From NCBI GenBank assembly GCA_016869735.1, contig VGDL01000002.1, positions 1 to 64,000 of the forward strand: a DNA stretch of 64,000 nt, written 5' to 3'. The notes beneath the pieces were generated by a model. That model was not told the DNA's origin, did not search any database, and was given only the letters and a program-made list of their open reading frames with translations. The DNA comes from Alphaproteobacteria bacterium (GTDB lineage: Bacteria > Pseudomonadota > Alphaproteobacteria > Acetobacterales > Acetobacteraceae). This document shows positions 28,024-36,781 of this stretch, piece after piece (the first letter of the stretch is position 1; each line of letters opens with the position of its first letter). The position numbers were made by a program, and so were the translations under genes.

Positions 28024-29115
28024 TTATACATCGCGCGCATGCCATAGAGTAAGGTTACCGCCGAGCCAGGGCTGGTGTTGTGGCCGACGGCCGCGCAATG
28101 GGATCAGGGCCTCCGTCGCGCCGAATTCGCCAGCATAGATTTCAAGCCATCCGACACTAGGGCGTTCGGAGACTGAGTCCTGCCTCTGACCGGTTTGTCT
28201 TTCAAAAGCTGCCGTATCCGAATAGCCCTCAAAACTTCGCCGAGCCAGGCGGTGAAACCGCTCATCGGCGATGGCGATGCCATTGGCACGTGCCAAGACC
28301 GCGCCCAGTATCAGCGGCCCCATGGTGAAGATGTGATAATGCCACGCCTTCGAACCGCGCAGTAATTCCTGCGGCAAAAACCCTTCAGGATCGACCTGTG
28401 CCAAGGTGCGTTCAAGGCGAAGAAGGCCCCACGCCCATGCTTCCTGATTTTCGGCTGCAAGGCCCAAGGCCATCGCGGTCAATCCAGCCCAGGTCATGTG
28501 ATTATTCAACTGCGTTGATGGCGAACCACTCGGCGGCCGATCATAGGGGACACGCATTGCGTCGAAACCACGCGCGAACCAGGCCTTTATGCGCGCTTTG
28601 GCTTCGGCTTCATATTCAGGCGCCTGCAAAAGCTTGAGATGTGCGAGCGCTAATCCGCACCATACCCATTTGCGTTCATACCCACCCTGATAATCAATGC
28701 GACCAAGAAATGACTGAGCCTTTGCTGCGGCGTCAAGCGAGGCAATGGCGCAGCGCGCGAAATGTCCCTCGGCCGGCTGGGACGAAGCCCACCGGTCTGC
28801 ATTTTCGGTGACACCGCGCACCAGTAGCTGCAGCGGCCGCACAGCCGCATCGCGCGCAGCGAGACGTTCAGGATCAATCCGACTATATACGGGCGGGTCA
28901 GTATAGAATTGTGGAACAATCAAATCCGGCATTGGCGCTGATGCCGGGATACAGTTTGCGCCAATGCTTGCTCTTTTGCCCTTGCGCGCACGGATCGCCG
29001 CTGAGTCATAGGGATTGGCCAGCGGGGCGATGGCATTGGATAATTCGGGCACAGCGCAGCCGAAAAATGCTGCGCTACCAAGGGTAGCCATGAATAGGCG
29101 GCGCGGCGCGTTCAT
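28024..29115 (-). CDS. Alginate lyase (PL5-like) family exported protein
   Basis: 363 aa. The N terminus NAPRRLFMATLGSAAFFGC has a twin-Arg pair, a hydrophobic stretch and a lipobox-like FFGC, so a Tat or lipoprotein signal is likely. The alpha-helical barrel shows QLNNHMTWAG (catalytic Asn-His of PL5) and ELLRGSKAWHYHIF (Arg and Tyr positions), matching poly-mannuronate lyase-type enzymes. Substrate may be another uronate-containing polymer, as no alginate genes are visible. Base composition is slightly less GC-rich than neighbours. It is convergent with glmS. Confidence 0.75.
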   Translation of the reverse strand: MNAPRRLFMATLGSAAFFGCAVPELSNAIAPLANPYDSAAIRARKGKRASIGANCIPASAPMPDLIVPQFYTDPPVYSRIDPERLAARDAAVRPLQLLVRGVTENADRWASSQPAEGHFARCAIASLDAAAKAQSFLGRIDYQGGYERKWVWCGLALAHLKLLQAPEYEAEAKARIKAWFARGFDAMRVPYDRPPSGSPSTQLNNHMTWAGLTAMALGLAAENQEAWAWGLLRLERTLAQVDPEGFLPQELLRGSKAWHYHIFTMGPLILGAVLARANGIAIADERFHRLARRSFEGYSDTAAFERQTGQRQDSVSERPSVGWLEIYAGEFGATEALIPLRGRRPQHQPWLGGNLTLWHARDV

Positions 29116-29208
29116 GTCATGGACATCACAAGTGAGGAAGGGCTGACCGAGCGCGGCCCTAGCCCCCGCAGGGCGTCATCAGCGCCGCTCTGCGGCATGG
29201 ATTTCTCA

Positions 29209-29997
29209 TCACTCCTCAATGATTGCAACGGCACGCGTCCAGCCGGCGGAACCGCGATGCACCTTCACGGGGAAGCAGGAAATCATGAAGCCATCCGGGG
29301 GCAGGCTTTCCAGATTCGTGAGCTTTTCCATGTGGCAATAGCCAATCTCGCGCCCCGCGCGATGGCCTTCCCAGATGAGGGAGGCATCACCGGTTTCCTG
29401 CACTTTCTTTTTTGTCAGCGAAAATGGCGCATCCCAGGACCAACCATCAATCCCCGTCACACGCACACCTTGTTCCAACAGCCAAAGTGTCGCGGCCTTG
29501 CCAACGCCGCAGCCGCTATGGATGAAATCATCCTGCCCGTAACGGCTGGCGGCGCGCGTATTCACCACCAAAATCTCAAGCGGTTTCAGCGTATGGCCGA
29601 TGCGTTTCAACTCCGCCTGCACATCGCCAGGTGTCGCGACATAGCCATCCGGAAAATGCCGGAAATCGAGCTTCACACCTGGCTGAAAGCACCATTCCAA
29701 CGGCACTTCATCAATCCGCCAGGAAGGCTCTCCGCCTGGTACGGTTCTTTCATTCATGCGGCTGAAGAAGTGATAGGGGGAATCCAGATGCGTCCCGCTA
29801 TGGGTTGTGATGCGCACCACTTCCCGCGCGGCGAATTGGCCTTCGGGCAATTGATCCACGCTGATGCCAAATTCCTGCGCGAGACGCGGCGCAGTCATGT
29901 GATGGTCGTGATACTCGATCTCGGGCAGCATATGCGGCGGGTCGGAAGCAATCCCGCCCTTGAGTGCCACCGAAATATCAATGAAACGACGAGCCAT
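29209..29997 (-). CDS. Cyclase family protein (kynurenine formamidase-like), copy 2
   Basis: 262 aa metal-dependent hydrolase of the 'cyclase' family, with the metal-binding HSGTHLDSPYHF motif (HxGTHxDxPxH) at ~65-76. Relatives hydrolyse N-formylkynurenine, isatin or other amides and lactones. By my hand count it differs at about 50 of 262 positions from its upstream neighbour (roughly 81% identical, no gaps), so the two are tandem duplicates. Spacing from copy 1 is 11 bases. The specific substrate is unknown. Confidence 0.85.
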   Translation of the reverse strand: MARRFIDISVALKGGIASDPPHMLPEIEYHDHHMTAPRLAQEFGISVDQLPEGQFAAREVVRITTHSGTHLDSPYHFFSRMNERTVPGGEPSWRIDEVPLEWCFQPGVKLDFRHFPDGYVATPGDVQAELKRIGHTLKPLEILVVNTRAASRYGQDDFIHSGCGVGKAATLWLLEQGVRVTGIDGWSWDAPFSLTKKKVQETGDASLIWEGHRAGREIGYCHMEKLTNLESLPPDGFMISCFPVKVHRGSAGWTRAVAIIEE

Positions 29998-30008
29998 GGC
30001 TTTCCTCG

Positions 30009-30797
30009 TTATTCTTCAAAAATCGCAACAGCGCGGGTCCATCCCGCAGAGCCGCGATGCACCTTCACCGGTAGACAGGAAATGGTGAAGCCGCTGGGCG
30101 GCAGCTTATCGAGATTAGAGAGTTTTTCGATATGGCAATAGCCAATTTCTCGCCCCGCGCGGTGGCCTTCCCAGATCAGCGAAACATCACCGCTGGCCGC
30201 GACCTTTTTCTTCGTCAGTGAAAACGGCGCATCCCAGGACCAGCCATCCGTGCCGGTGACACGCACACCCTGTTCCAGCAGCCAAAGTGTCGCTTCCTTG
30301 CCCATGCCGCAGCCGGAATGGATGTAATCATCCTCCCCATAGCGCGCGCCGGCAGCGGTATTCACCACAACGATTTCAAGCGGCTTCAGCGTATGGCCTA
30401 TGCGCTTCAATTCCGCCTGCACATCATTCGCCGTCGCGACATAGCCATGCTCAAAATGCCGGAAATCGAGCTTCACGCCGGGCTGGATGCACCAATCAAG
30501 CGGTACTTCATCAATGCGCCAGGAAGGCTCGCCCCCTGGCACCAGCCTTTCATTCATGCGGCTGAAATAATGATAGGGCGCGTCAATATGCGTGCCGTTA
30601 TGCGTGCTGATCTGCACGCGTTCCACTGCCGCATATTCGCCTTCCGGTAATTGATCCACGCTGATGCCGAAATCCTTCGCCATGGCGGGCGCCGTCATGT
30701 GATGATCAAGGTATTCGATCTTCGGCAGCGCATGCGGCGGGTCACTGATGATGCCGGCCTTAAGGGCGACAGAAATATCAACGATGCGACGGGGCAT
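30009..30797 (-). CDS. Cyclase family protein (kynurenine formamidase-like), copy 1
   Basis: 262 aa, same length as copy 2 when started at ATG 30797 (MPRRIVDISVALK), after GGAGGAACCCC; the 292-aa ORF adds sequence from the fumarylacetoacetase end. Metal motif HNGTHIDAPYHYF. Long identical blocks with copy 2 (VPGGEPSWRIDEVPL, GHTLKPLEI, DGWSWDAPFSLTKKKV) show a fairly recent duplication; differences cluster in surface and pocket-flanking positions. It lies 22 bases after the fumarylacetoacetase gene, suggesting a shared ring-cleavage or amide catabolic role. Confidence 0.86.
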   Translation of the reverse strand: MPRRIVDISVALKAGIISDPPHALPKIEYLDHHMTAPAMAKDFGISVDQLPEGEYAAVERVQISTHNGTHIDAPYHYFSRMNERLVPGGEPSWRIDEVPLDWCIQPGVKLDFRHFEHGYVATANDVQAELKRIGHTLKPLEIVVVNTAAGARYGEDDYIHSGCGMGKEATLWLLEQGVRVTGTDGWSWDAPFSLTKKKVAASGDVSLIWEGHRAGREIGYCHIEKLSNLDKLPPSGFTISCLPVKVHRGSAGWTRAVAIFEE

Positions 30798-30819
30798 GGG
30801 GTTCCTCCTTTTTGTAAAA

Positions 30820-32106
30820 TCAAACAGGCCAGGCGATTGCGGGCGCGATGGCGCCGCGACATTCGCCAAAGCCAATGGAAACGGCACCGGGCGCTTCGGC
30901 GCGGGCGCGGAAAATTACCTCATCACCATCCTGCAACCAGCGGCGCGTTTCGCCATTGGGCAACGTGATGGGGCCGCCAAGGCCAAGTTCGGCAAGGCAG
31001 GCGGCGGCGGTTGCTTCCGGCCCGGAAACCGTGCCGCTGCCGAGCAAATCGCCGGGCAGCAGATTGCAGCCATTGGTGCCGTGATGCGCGACCATTTGCG
31101 CTGCGGTCCAATACATGCGGGCAAATTCTGTATCGGTCAGCAGCGCGGCTGCGGCACCTTCCGCACGCATTTTTGCAGTCACCAGCAGCGCCTGCATGCG
31201 AATGCCAAGCGCGCCTGCCGCACGGTTCCAGGCGCTATCCAAATAGGACAGGGGTGGTGGGTCAATCGCCGGTGCTGCCTTGGCAAATGGTTCCAGCGCT
31301 TCCGCCGTGATCACCCAGGGCGAGACGGAGGTCGAGACACTCTTGGCCAAAAACGGCCCCAGCGGAGGCATTTCCCAACGCTGGATATCGCGCGCGGACC
31401 AATCATTCAAAAGACCAAAGCCAAAGATGCGCTTGGGTGCCTCCGTCATGGTGATGGGTGTGCCGAGCTTGTTTTCGCCCGCAATCCAGATTGCCAATTC
31501 CAATTCGTAATCCATCGCTTCCGATGGGCCAAAGCGCACTTCGCCATCACTCCGCGCCCATTGGCCATACGGGCGGATCACATCCTCGCCACTCACACGC
31601 ACGGAACTTGCGCGGGAATGATAGGCAACGGGCAAATGGCGGAAGGCCTGGGGCAGGGGGTTCTTTGGATCACGCCGCACGCCAAGCCGCGCACAGTGAT
31701 CATAGCTCGCCATGAAATCGGAGAAATTCGCGACGGTGGCGGGCATGTGCATTTGGGCTTCCGCCATCGGCAGCAGGATGCGCGCTGCCTGGGCTTCAGC
31801 GGCGGAACCTGCCGCGAGCAGCGCGGAAAGCGCGGCGCGCAGGCCAGCGGATGCGGGACGTCCAAGCGCCATCAGCGCATTCAGGCTTGGCCCCGCAGCC
31901 GCTTCCGCTGCGGCGCCGGAAAGCAGGCCCGCGCTGATCGCGGCGCGCAAATCCAGAATCATCTCACCAATCGCAACCCCGCCGCGCGGCGCTTCGCCGG
32001 CGCGGCTAAAGATGCCGAAGGGCAGGTTTTGAATCGGGAAATCCTGCCCCGGCTGATTGGCGGAAGCGAGCCAGCTTTTCAGGCTGGGGGCGTGGGTGGC
32101 ATCCAT
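30820..32106 (-). CDS. fahA: Fumarylacetoacetase
   Basis: 428 aa, the length of full fumarylacetoacetase with its N-terminal SH3-like domain, unlike shorter FAH-domain hydrolases. I start at ATG 32106; the 944-aa ORF-track frame runs antisense through the dehydrogenase gene. Motifs: FSDFMASYDHC (catalytic His), AYHSRASSV, GPSEAMDYELELAIW with metal-ligand Glu residues, LNDWSARDIQRWEM, and GSGTVSGPE. It splits fumarylacetoacetate to fumarate and acetoacetate at the end of tyrosine or homogentisate degradation. ScoAB at 9 kb could activate the acetoacetate (inference). Confidence 0.9.
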   Translation of the reverse strand: MDATHAPSLKSWLASANQPGQDFPIQNLPFGIFSRAGEAPRGGVAIGEMILDLRAAISAGLLSGAAAEAAAGPSLNALMALGRPASAGLRAALSALLAAGSAAEAQAARILLPMAEAQMHMPATVANFSDFMASYDHCARLGVRRDPKNPLPQAFRHLPVAYHSRASSVRVSGEDVIRPYGQWARSDGEVRFGPSEAMDYELELAIWIAGENKLGTPITMTEAPKRIFGFGLLNDWSARDIQRWEMPPLGPFLAKSVSTSVSPWVITAEALEPFAKAAPAIDPPPLSYLDSAWNRAAGALGIRMQALLVTAKMRAEGAAAALLTDTEFARMYWTAAQMVAHHGTNGCNLLPGDLLGSGTVSGPEATAAACLAELGLGGPITLPNGETRRWLQDGDEVIFRARAEAPGAVSIGFGECRGAIAPAIAWPV

Positions 32107-32181
32107 CTGGGCGTTCCTCGGGCTTTCTTCGGGGCGATCATGGCCAGCCGGGGCGTGAGCACAAGCCCGCTTTCGCAAGGC

Positions 32182-32211
32182 TTGGGAAAAAGCTTCGTTT
32201 CGGACTATTCT
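32182..32211 (+). promoter_or_regulatory. Candidate promoter of the semialdehyde dehydrogenase gene
   Basis: TTGGGA, 18 bases, TATTCT in the 129-base gap between divergent fahA and the dehydrogenase; the -10 box is 25 bases before the ATG. Reasonable but not strong match to sigma-70 consensus. Confidence 0.4.
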
Positions 32212-32235
32212 GACGGAAAGCCGAGGAGGACCCAG

Positions 32236-33714
32236 ATGCTCGACGCCACCAGCAAGCTGCCTTTGAAAGACCCTGCCCTGTTCCGTCAGGCGAATTACAT
32301 CGCCGGCGCCTGGGTGCAGGCCGATAGCGGCAAGATGATTGCCGTGCGCAACCCCGCAACCGGTGAGGTGATTGGCGAAGTCCCCGCCATGAGCCAGGCG
32401 GAGACGCGCCGCGCCATTGAAGCCGCCAATGCTGCCTGGCCGGCCTGGCGCGCGATGCTGGCAAAAGATCGCGCTGTGATCCTGCACAAGATCGCCGCGC
32501 TGATGCATGAAAACGCCGATGATCTGGCCGCAATCATGACGGCGGAGCAGGGCAAGCCACTCGCCGAGGCGAAGGGCGAAGTGGTTTATGCCGCGTCCTT
32601 CATTGAATGGTTCGCCGATGAAGGCCGCCGCGTGCAGGGTGAGACGATTCCGCAAAACGCCAAGGGCCGCCGCATTCTGGTAACCAAGGAACCGATTGGC
32701 GTTTTTGCGGCCATCACGCCGTGGAATTTCCCTGCCGCCATGATTACGCGGAAGGCTGGGCCGGGCTGGGCGGCAGGTTGCACGGGGGTGATCCGCCCGG
32801 CATCGCAAACGCCGTTTTCGGCGTTGGCCTTGGCTGTGCTGGCGGAACGCGCCGGCATGCCGGTTGGTGTGTGCAATGTGATCACCGGCCCTTCTGGTGA
32901 GACGGGGAAGGAACTCACCAGCAATCCTATCATCCGCAAGCTGTCTTTTACGGGTTCCACGGAAGTCGGGCGCGTCTTGCTCGCGCAATGCGCGGCGACC
33001 ATCAAAAAAATCTCGATGGAATTGGGCGGCAATGCGCCCTTCATCGTGTTTGATGATGCGGATTTGGATGCGGCGGTGCTGGGCGCCATGGCGTCCAAAT
33101 ACCGCAATGCGGGGCAGACTTGTGTCTGCGCCAATCGCATCCTGGTGCAGGATGGCGTTTATGAAGCCTTCGCTGCCAAGCTGAAGACAGCGGTGGAAGG
33201 GCTGAAGGTCGGCCCCGGGATGGAACCCGGCGTCACGCAAGGCCCGCTGATCAATGCCGATGCGGTGGCGAAGGTTGAAGAACATATCGCCGATGCGTTG
33301 GCGCAGGGTGCGAGCGTGATTACCGGCGGCAAACGCCATGCGCGCGGCGGCAATTTCTTCGAACCGACGATCCTTTCGAATGTGCCGCGCGGCGCCAAGA
33401 TTTTTGGCGAGGAAACCTTCGGCCCGGTCGCCCCCCTGTTCCGCTTCAAGACGGAAGAAGAAGCGATTCAGATGGCCAATGATACCGAATTTGGCCTGGC
33501 CGCGTATTTCTACGCCCGCGATGTCGGGCGCATCTTCCGCGTGGCCGAGGCATTGGAATACGGCATTGTCGGCATCAATGAAGGCATCATTTCCACCGCC
33601 GAGGTTCCCTTTGGCGGCTTCAAGCAATCGGGCCTTGGCCGCGAAGGCAGCCACCTTGGAATTAAGGAATATCTGGAAGTGAAATACCTTGCCCTTGGCG
33701 GTATCGGCACGTGA
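32236..33714 (+). CDS. gabD: Succinate-semialdehyde dehydrogenase (GabD-like)
   Basis: 492 aa. ATG 32236 follows GAGGAGG; the 988-aa ORF-track frame is antisense to fahA upstream of that. It aligns by eye with E. coli GabD almost end to end: TPWNFPAAMITRKAGP, SFTGSTEVGR, ELGGNAPFIVFDDADL (general-base Glu), GQTCVCANRI (nucleophile Cys), EETFGPVAPLFRF, PFGGFKQSGLGREGS. The cofactor strand reads VIRPAS where GabD has VLKPAS, i.e. Lys to Arg, and PGWAAGCTG replaces PALAAGCT. Likely NAD(P)-dependent oxidation of succinate semialdehyde or a similar aldehyde. It overlaps the MaoC gene by GTGA. Confidence 0.88.
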   Translation: MLDATSKLPLKDPALFRQANYIAGAWVQADSGKMIAVRNPATGEVIGEVPAMSQAETRRAIEAANAAWPAWRAMLAKDRAVILHKIAALMHENADDLAAIMTAEQGKPLAEAKGEVVYAASFIEWFADEGRRVQGETIPQNAKGRRILVTKEPIGVFAAITPWNFPAAMITRKAGPGWAAGCTGVIRPASQTPFSALALAVLAERAGMPVGVCNVITGPSGETGKELTSNPIIRKLSFTGSTEVGRVLLAQCAATIKKISMELGGNAPFIVFDDADLDAAVLGAMASKYRNAGQTCVCANRILVQDGVYEAFAAKLKTAVEGLKVGPGMEPGVTQGPLINADAVAKVEEHIADALAQGASVITGGKRHARGGNFFEPTILSNVPRGAKIFGEETFGPVAPLFRFKTEEEAIQMANDTEFGLAAYFYARDVGRIFRVAEALEYGIVGINEGIISTAEVPFGGFKQSGLGREGSHLGIKEYLEVKYLALGGIGT

Positions 33715-34163
33715 GCGTGGCGATATATCTGGAAGATTTGTTTCCGGGCCGGCGCTTTACTGCCGGCTCGGTCACAGTGGATGCCGAGGAAGTCAAGCGC
33801 TTCGCTGCGCTGTATGATCCGCAACCCTTCCATATGGATGAGGAAGCGGGTGCCGCGCATCCGCTTTTTGGGCGTTTGGCCGCGAGTGGTTGGCATACTG
33901 CGGGCATGACCATGCGCATGGTGGTGCAGGCCATTGGTGGGATTTCCGGCGGTATTGTCGGTGGCGGCGGCGAGATTCAATGGACCAAGCCGGTCTATCC
34001 CGGCGACACGCTGCGCGTGGAGATCGAGGTGCTGGAAGTGGCGCCATCACGTTCCCGCCCGGATCGCGGTTCCGCGCTGATGCGCAACACAACCTTCAAC
34101 CAGAATGATGAGCCGGTGCAGATTTTCACCGTGCGGCTTGTTGTCCCGAAGCGTTCTGTTTGA
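33711..34163 (+). CDS. MaoC-like dehydratase domain protein
   Basis: 150 aa hot-dog fold protein starting at GTG 33711, overlapping the dehydrogenase stop. The R-specific hydratase-like signature is present as FAALYDPQPFHMDEEAG (Asp...His pair) followed by FGRLAASGWHTAGMTMRM and GGGGEIQWTKPVYPGDTL. Such proteins hydrate enoyl-CoAs or act on related thioesters. Coupling to an aldehyde dehydrogenase suggests a common catabolic pathway; substrate unknown. Confidence 0.85.
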   Translation: MSVAIYLEDLFPGRRFTAGSVTVDAEEVKRFAALYDPQPFHMDEEAGAAHPLFGRLAASGWHTAGMTMRMVVQAIGGISGGIVGGGGEIQWTKPVYPGDTLRVEIEVLEVAPSRSRPDRGSALMRNTTFNQNDEPVQIFTVRLVVPKRSV

Positions 34164-34184
34164 TCGATTTTCACGAGGGGTCCC

Positions 34185-35546
34185 ATGGCTTATGATTTTG
34201 ATCTTTTCGTGATTGGTGGCGGTTCCGCCGGGGTGCGTTCGGCGCGTATCGCCGCCGGGCATGGCGCGCGGGTTGGCGTGGCGGAAGAACGCTTCTGGGG
34301 CGGCACTTGCGTGAATGTCGGCTGTGTGCCGAAGAAGATCATGGTGAATGCCGCCGAATATGGCGCCTGGGCGGAAGATGCGGCGGCCTTTGGCTGGTCC
34401 CTTGAAAATCAAGGGCATGATTGGGCGAAGCTTGCCGCCGCGCGCGATGCTGAAGTGGCGCGGCTTTCGGGCATCTATGGCCGCTTGCTGGGCAATGCGG
34501 GTGTCACATCCTTCGATGCGCGCGCCAGTTTTCTGGATGCGCATAGCCTTGATGTCGGCGGCAAGCGCGTAACGGCGGAACGCATCATCATCGCGGTCGG
34601 CGGTGTCGCCACCCGGCTTGATATTCCGGGCGCCGAGCTTGGGCTGATTTCCGATGATCTTTTCACCCTGAAGGCCTTGCCCAAGCGTGTCTCGGTGCTG
34701 GGGGCGGGCTATATCGCGGTGGAATTCGCCTGCATCCTCAAAGGGCTGGGGGCGGACGTCGCGCTGGTGCATCGCGCCCCCCTGCCGTTGCGTGGCTTTG
34801 ATGAGGATATTCGCAGCGCCGCCGCCGAGGCTTTGGTGGCGCAGGGCATTGCCTGCCATGCCGGCGTGACGCCGACGCAGATTGAAGCGCGCGGCGCAGA
34901 ACGCGTGCTGCATCTTTCGGATGGCTCGGCGCAGATGGTTGACGCCGTGTTTTTCTGCACCGGGCGCAAACCCGCGACCGCTGGGCTTGGGCTGGACAAG
35001 GCCGGGGTGCGCCTCGCTGACAATGGCGTCATTGCGGTGGATGACAACCACGCGACCAGCCAGCCACACATTTATGCCATTGGCGATGTGCTTGACCGGG
35101 TGAACCTGACACCCATGGCAACGGCGATTGGTCACGCGCTTGCCGATACGCTATTCGGCAATAATCCGCGTTGCGTGAGTTATGAAAACGTGCCGACGGC
35201 TGTTTTCATGAACCCGCCCATCGGCACGGTGGGCATCACGGAACAGGAAGCCGCCAAGCGTGGCCCCGCCGATATCTATGCCACGCGCTTCACGCCCATG
35301 CGCCACACCATCAGCAAGCGCGAAGGCCGCAAGACGCTGATGAAGCTGGTGGTCTGCCAACGCACGCAAAAAATCCTCGGCGCGCATATGATCGGCGAAG
35401 ATGCCGGTGAGATGATGCAGGGGATCGGCATTGCCGTAGTGATGGGCGCCACAAAACAGGATTTTGATCGCACCATCGGCATTCATCCAACCGCGGCCGA
35501 GGAATTTGTCACCTTGCGCACCCGCACGCGCGTGGTGGGCGCGTGA
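34185..35546 (+). CDS. gor: Glutathione-disulfide reductase
   Basis: 453 aa FAD/NAD(P) disulfide reductase. FAD fold DLFVIGGGSAGVRSARIAA at the start, redox-active pair in GGTCVNVGCVPKK (~44-56), NAD(P)-binding VLGAGYIAVEF (~170), TGRKP, and second FAD segment YAIGDVLDR; C-terminal HPTAAEEFVTL carries the catalytic His-Glu dyad. The GCVPKK form with VNVGCVPKK separates it from lipoamide dehydrogenase. It regenerates GSH, which the formaldehyde dehydrogenase 1.3 kb downstream needs. It overlaps the following MFS gene start. Confidence 0.92.
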   Translation: MAYDFDLFVIGGGSAGVRSARIAAGHGARVGVAEERFWGGTCVNVGCVPKKIMVNAAEYGAWAEDAAAFGWSLENQGHDWAKLAAARDAEVARLSGIYGRLLGNAGVTSFDARASFLDAHSLDVGGKRVTAERIIIAVGGVATRLDIPGAELGLISDDLFTLKALPKRVSVLGAGYIAVEFACILKGLGADVALVHRAPLPLRGFDEDIRSAAAEALVAQGIACHAGVTPTQIEARGAERVLHLSDGSAQMVDAVFFCTGRKPATAGLGLDKAGVRLADNGVIAVDDNHATSQPHIYAIGDVLDRVNLTPMATAIGHALADTLFGNNPRCVSYENVPTAVFMNPPIGTVGITEQEAAKRGPADIYATRFTPMRHTISKREGRKTLMKLVVCQRTQKILGAHMIGEDAGEMMQGIGIAVVMGATKQDFDRTIGIHPTAAEEFVTLRTRTRVVGA

Positions 35547-36766
35547 TGCAGCCGGCGCAGCGCCTGATCATCGGTTTCGCCTCGGCGGGACATTTTTTGC
35601 ATCATGTGCTGACGGGGCTTTTCCTGACGCTGGCTGTTATTCTGGAAGGCATTTGGCAAAGACCCTATGCCGAGATCATCGCGCTTTGGACGCTGGGTGC
35701 CGCGATGATCGGCGTGGGGGCGCCGCTGGCGGGATGGCTCGCGGATCGCTTCGGCCATGCGCGGATGATGGTGATGTTTTTCCTGGGGCTTGGCTTCGCT
35801 TCCATCATCGCCGGAACCGTGACTGATACTGCGGAAATGGGCCTGGCACTCGCGCTGTTGGGCGGCTTTGGCGCGATTTATCATCCCGTGGCCTTGGCTT
35901 GGGTTTCCATGACCGCGCCGCCCGATGCGCGTGGGCGGCTGATGGGTATTTTGGGCATTGCGGGCAGCATCGGCGTTGCCTCAGCCGCCGTGATTGCGGG
36001 TGGGTTGGCGGAGATCGCCGGCTGGCGCATGGCGATGATTATTCCCGGCATCATCACCATCATCGCGGGGCTTGCGCTGTTATTCTGCCTGCTGACTGGG
36101 CGTGTTGCCGCCAGTAATCACCAGCCTGGGCAGGAAGCGGCGCAGGCTACGGCGGCTGAGGCCGCACGTATTCCCTGGGGCGTGCTGATCGTACTCGCCA
36201 TCACCTTCATGCTGGGCTCCATCGCCTATACCGCCTATTCCACTGCGCTGCCGAAATGGCTGAGCGATATGCTGCAGCTTGATACCGCGCAGGCCGCGAA
36301 ACTTGGCCTGATTGTGGGGGCAACCATGCTGATGGGCAGCGCCGGGCAATTGATTGGCGGGCGGCTTGCGGATCGCATGCCAATGAAGACGCTTTATGTC
36401 GCGACCTTCCTGGTGAAACTGCCCTTGATGCTGCTGGCGGCTTGGTTTGGTGGGGTTTGGGTGCTGCTTATTGCGGTTGTTATTGGCTTCATGTTTGATT
36501 TTTCGGCGCCGGTCGAAAATCTGCTTTTGGCGCGCTATTCATCCGGCAAGCGGCGCGGTCTGGCTTTCGGGTTGAAATTCGCCATGGGGTTTGTCGCCGC
36601 ACCGCTTGGCGTCAATCTTGTCGCCTGGGCCTATGGCGATGCGGCGGGCGGCGCGCCGGCGCTGTTTCTGACCCTGGCTGTTCTTGGGCTGGTGATGCTT
36701 ATCGCCGCCATGGCGCTGCCGCGTGATGCGGGCGCGCGCATGGCCCCGAAGGCAGTTCCTGCGTGA
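35546..36766 (+). CDS. MFS transporter
   Basis: 406 aa, 12 predicted TMs. ATG 35546 overlaps the gor stop by one base (TGATG); GTG 35543 one codon upstream is also possible. Loop 2-3 motif GWLADRFGHARMM is clear. TM5 region GSIGVASAAVIAGGLAEIAGWRMAMIIPG is similar to Fsr/fosmidomycin-resistance-type and other small-molecule exporters. The tight coupling to gor suggests export or import of something linked to oxidative or electrophile stress, but this is inference. Confidence 0.82.
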   Translation: MQPAQRLIIGFASAGHFLHHVLTGLFLTLAVILEGIWQRPYAEIIALWTLGAAMIGVGAPLAGWLADRFGHARMMVMFFLGLGFASIIAGTVTDTAEMGLALALLGGFGAIYHPVALAWVSMTAPPDARGRLMGILGIAGSIGVASAAVIAGGLAEIAGWRMAMIIPGIITIIAGLALLFCLLTGRVAASNHQPGQEAAQATAAEAARIPWGVLIVLAITFMLGSIAYTAYSTALPKWLSDMLQLDTAQAAKLGLIVGATMLMGSAGQLIGGRLADRMPMKTLYVATFLVKLPLMLLAAWFGGVWVLLIAVVIGFMFDFSAPVENLLLARYSSGKRRGLAFGLKFAMGFVAAPLGVNLVAWAYGDAAGGAPALFLTLAVLGLVMLIAAMALPRDAGARMAPKAVPA

Positions 36767-36781
36767 GGCTTTCGCGACAAC

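Noticed and set aside
29119-30141. 340-aa plus-strand ORF over the cyclase genes
   Set aside because: Complement of copy 2; composition is typical of antisense reading of high-GC genes.
30820-33654. 944-aa minus-strand ORF
   Set aside because: Only the C-terminal 428 residues are fumarylacetoacetase; the rest is antisense to the dehydrogenase gene.
30748-33714. 988-aa plus-strand ORF
   Set aside because: The first ~495 codons are antisense to fumarylacetoacetase; the true gene starts at 32236.
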